NCBI RefSeq assembly: GCF_021462265.1
Contig: NZ_JAJONF010000018.1
Coordinates: 62,001-126,000, forward strand
From: Streptomyces shenzhenensis
GTDB taxonomy: Bacteria; Actinomycetota; Actinomycetes; Streptomycetales; Streptomycetaceae
Direction of reading: 5' to 3'
DNA: 64,000 nt
This document shows positions 63,223-64,000 of this stretch, in pieces. Position 1 is the stretch's first letter. Each line of letters begins with the position of its first letter. The translations under genes and the position numbers were made by a program. The notes under the pieces are model-generated. The model was not told where the DNA came from, did no database searches, and saw nothing but the letters and a program-made list of their open reading frames with translations.

Positions 63223-64000
63223 TCACCGCAGTGAGACGACCGCCCCTAGCAGCCCGGGACCCGTGTGTGCCCCGATGACCGCGCCGACCTCGCTCACATG
63301 CAGGTCGAGAAGTCCGGGCAGCCGCGCCCGCAGTCGGTCGGCGAGGGCCGCGGCACGGTCGGGGGCGGCGAGATGGTGCACGGCGATGTCCACCTCGGCG
63401 CCGCCCGCACGCTCGGCGGTGAGCTCCTCAAGGCGGGCGATGGCCCGGGACGCCGTCCGTACCTTCTCCAGGAGTTCGATCCGGCCGCCGTCCAGCTGGA
63501 GCAGGGGCTTCACGGCGAGCGCGGAGCCCAGCAGGGCCTGGGCGGTGCCGATGCGGCCACCGCGGCGCAGATAGTCGAGGGTGTCGACGTAGAAGTACGC
63601 GGAGGTACCGGCGGCCCGCTTCTCGGCCGCCGCGACGGCCTCGTCGACCGTGCCGCCCGCCTCGGCGGCCTCGGCCGCCGCGAGCGCGCAGAACCCGAGG
63701 GCCATCGCGACCATCCCGGTGTCCACCACCCGCACCGGGACGGGTGCCTCACGGGCGGCGAGGACCGCCGCGTCGTAGGTGCCCGACAGTTCGGCCGACA
63801 GGTGGAGCGAGACGATGCCGGTGGCTCCGGCCCCGGCTACCCTGCGGTAGGTCTCGGCGAACACCTCCGGGCTGGGCCGGGACGTGGTGACGGGACGCCG
63901 CTTCTGCAAAGCCTGGGCCAGGGAACGGGTCGAGATCTCGGTGCCCTCTTCGAGCGCCCGGTCGCCGAGGACCACGGTCAGCGGCACCGCGGTGATGCCG
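63223..64000 (-). CDS. DegV-family fatty acid-binding protein (5' end outside window)
   Basis: The visible 259 residues include PLTVVLGDRALEEGTEIS, KRRPVTTSRPSPEVFAETYR, VSLHLSAELSGTYDAAVLAA, DTGMVAMALGFCALAAAEAA and YFYVDTLDYLRRGGRIG, all typical of DegV proteins (FakB-like), which bind fatty acids for phosphorylation by FakA. The frame is open to the window edge (GITAVPL precedes), so roughly 20 N-terminal residues are missing. It is the gene upstream of comEA in the normal Streptomyces order. Confidence 0.9.
   Translation of the reverse strand, partial: GITAVPLTVVLGDRALEEGTEISTRSLAQALQKRRPVTTSRPSPEVFAETYRRVAGAGATGIVSLHLSAELSGTYDAAVLAAREAPVPVRVVDTGMVAMALGFCALAAAEAAEAGGTVDEAVAAAEKRAAGTSAYFYVDTLDYLRRGGRIGTAQALLGSALAVKPLLQLDGGRIELLEKVRTASRAIARLEELTAERAGGAEVDIAVHHLAAPDRAAALADRLRARLPGLLDLHVSEVGAVIGAHTGPGLLGAVVSLR

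Noticed and set aside
1..64000. tRNA or rRNA genes
   Set aside because: I looked for cloverleaf-like segments and the usual tRNA attachment site at the element ends and saw none; the element uses comEA instead.
1..64000. Insertion sequences with transposases
   Set aside because: No DDE or HUH transposase motifs or matching terminal inverted repeats were seen.

Overview
The window is chromosomal DNA of a high-GC actinomycete, almost certainly Streptomyces. The evidence is the very high GC in all third positions, frequent GTG starts in 4-bp GTGA/ATGA stop-start overlaps, a CIRCE-controlled hrcA-dnaJ pair, a tricorn protease, a SpoIIE/RsbU-type phosphatase, and the order phoH-ybeY-corC ... hrcA-dnaJ ... 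hemW-lepA-rpsT-holA-comEC-comEA that is familiar from Streptomyces chromosomes.

Positions 1-35544 are ordinary core chromosome. From the left there is a partial cytidine deaminase, a decayed LD-carboxypeptidase remnant, and the run yjbR/MmcQ-corC-ybeY-phoH on the minus strand. A FAD-binding protein, a PfkB sugar kinase divergent from an IclR regulator, adenosine deaminase-RNase Z-HIT, a tricorn protease and a lipoprotein follow. Then come a VOC protein, rsmE and a nitronate monooxygenase, a tract of 35-bp tandem repeats, and dnaJ-hrcA. The remainder is an MBL hydrolase, a DUF3097 protein, a Uma2 nuclease-like protein, hemW, a stress-type phosphatase, an acyl-CoA ligase, lepA, rpsT, holA, a YceI protein, an arylamine N-acetyltransferase and comEC.

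Positions about 35588-61977 (26.4 kb) are an integrated mobile element that has split comEA. The last 14 codons and stop of comEA now lie directly upstream of comEC (35541-35587). The rest of comEA lies 26 kb away (61956-63092), capped by five foreign codons. A large serine recombinase starts 3 bp after the new comEA stop. The two junctions share CCGA, and joining the element ends rebuilds an imperfect palindrome centred on CCGA, as expected of a serine-integrase attP.

The element has two arms. The left arm (plus strand, 35694-45617) looks like an actinomycete integrative and conjugative element (AICE): small coupled genes, SpdB-like and other membrane spread proteins, an FtsK/TraB-type DNA translocase followed by a CTAG-rich palindrome cluster (candidate clt), and a DUF6879/XRE-DUF5753 regulatory pair. 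The right arm (minus strand, 62-45.7 kb) holds the integrase, an excisionase-like protein divergent from a phage-type repressor, a primase-polymerase/DUF927 helicase, and a DEAH helicase with an iteron-like cluster between them (candidate origin). It also holds a six-gene overlapping operon of small phage-type proteins, a fragment of a tyrosine recombinase, and an isolated HTH-126 aa-tail tape measure module. No capsid, portal, large terminase, baseplate or lysis genes were seen. The arms converge on two strong hairpin terminators around 45.7-46.3 kb. I read it as a conjugative-element/phage chimera, not a complete prophage.

Positions 61956-64000 return to the chromosome: comEA and a partial DegV-family protein.
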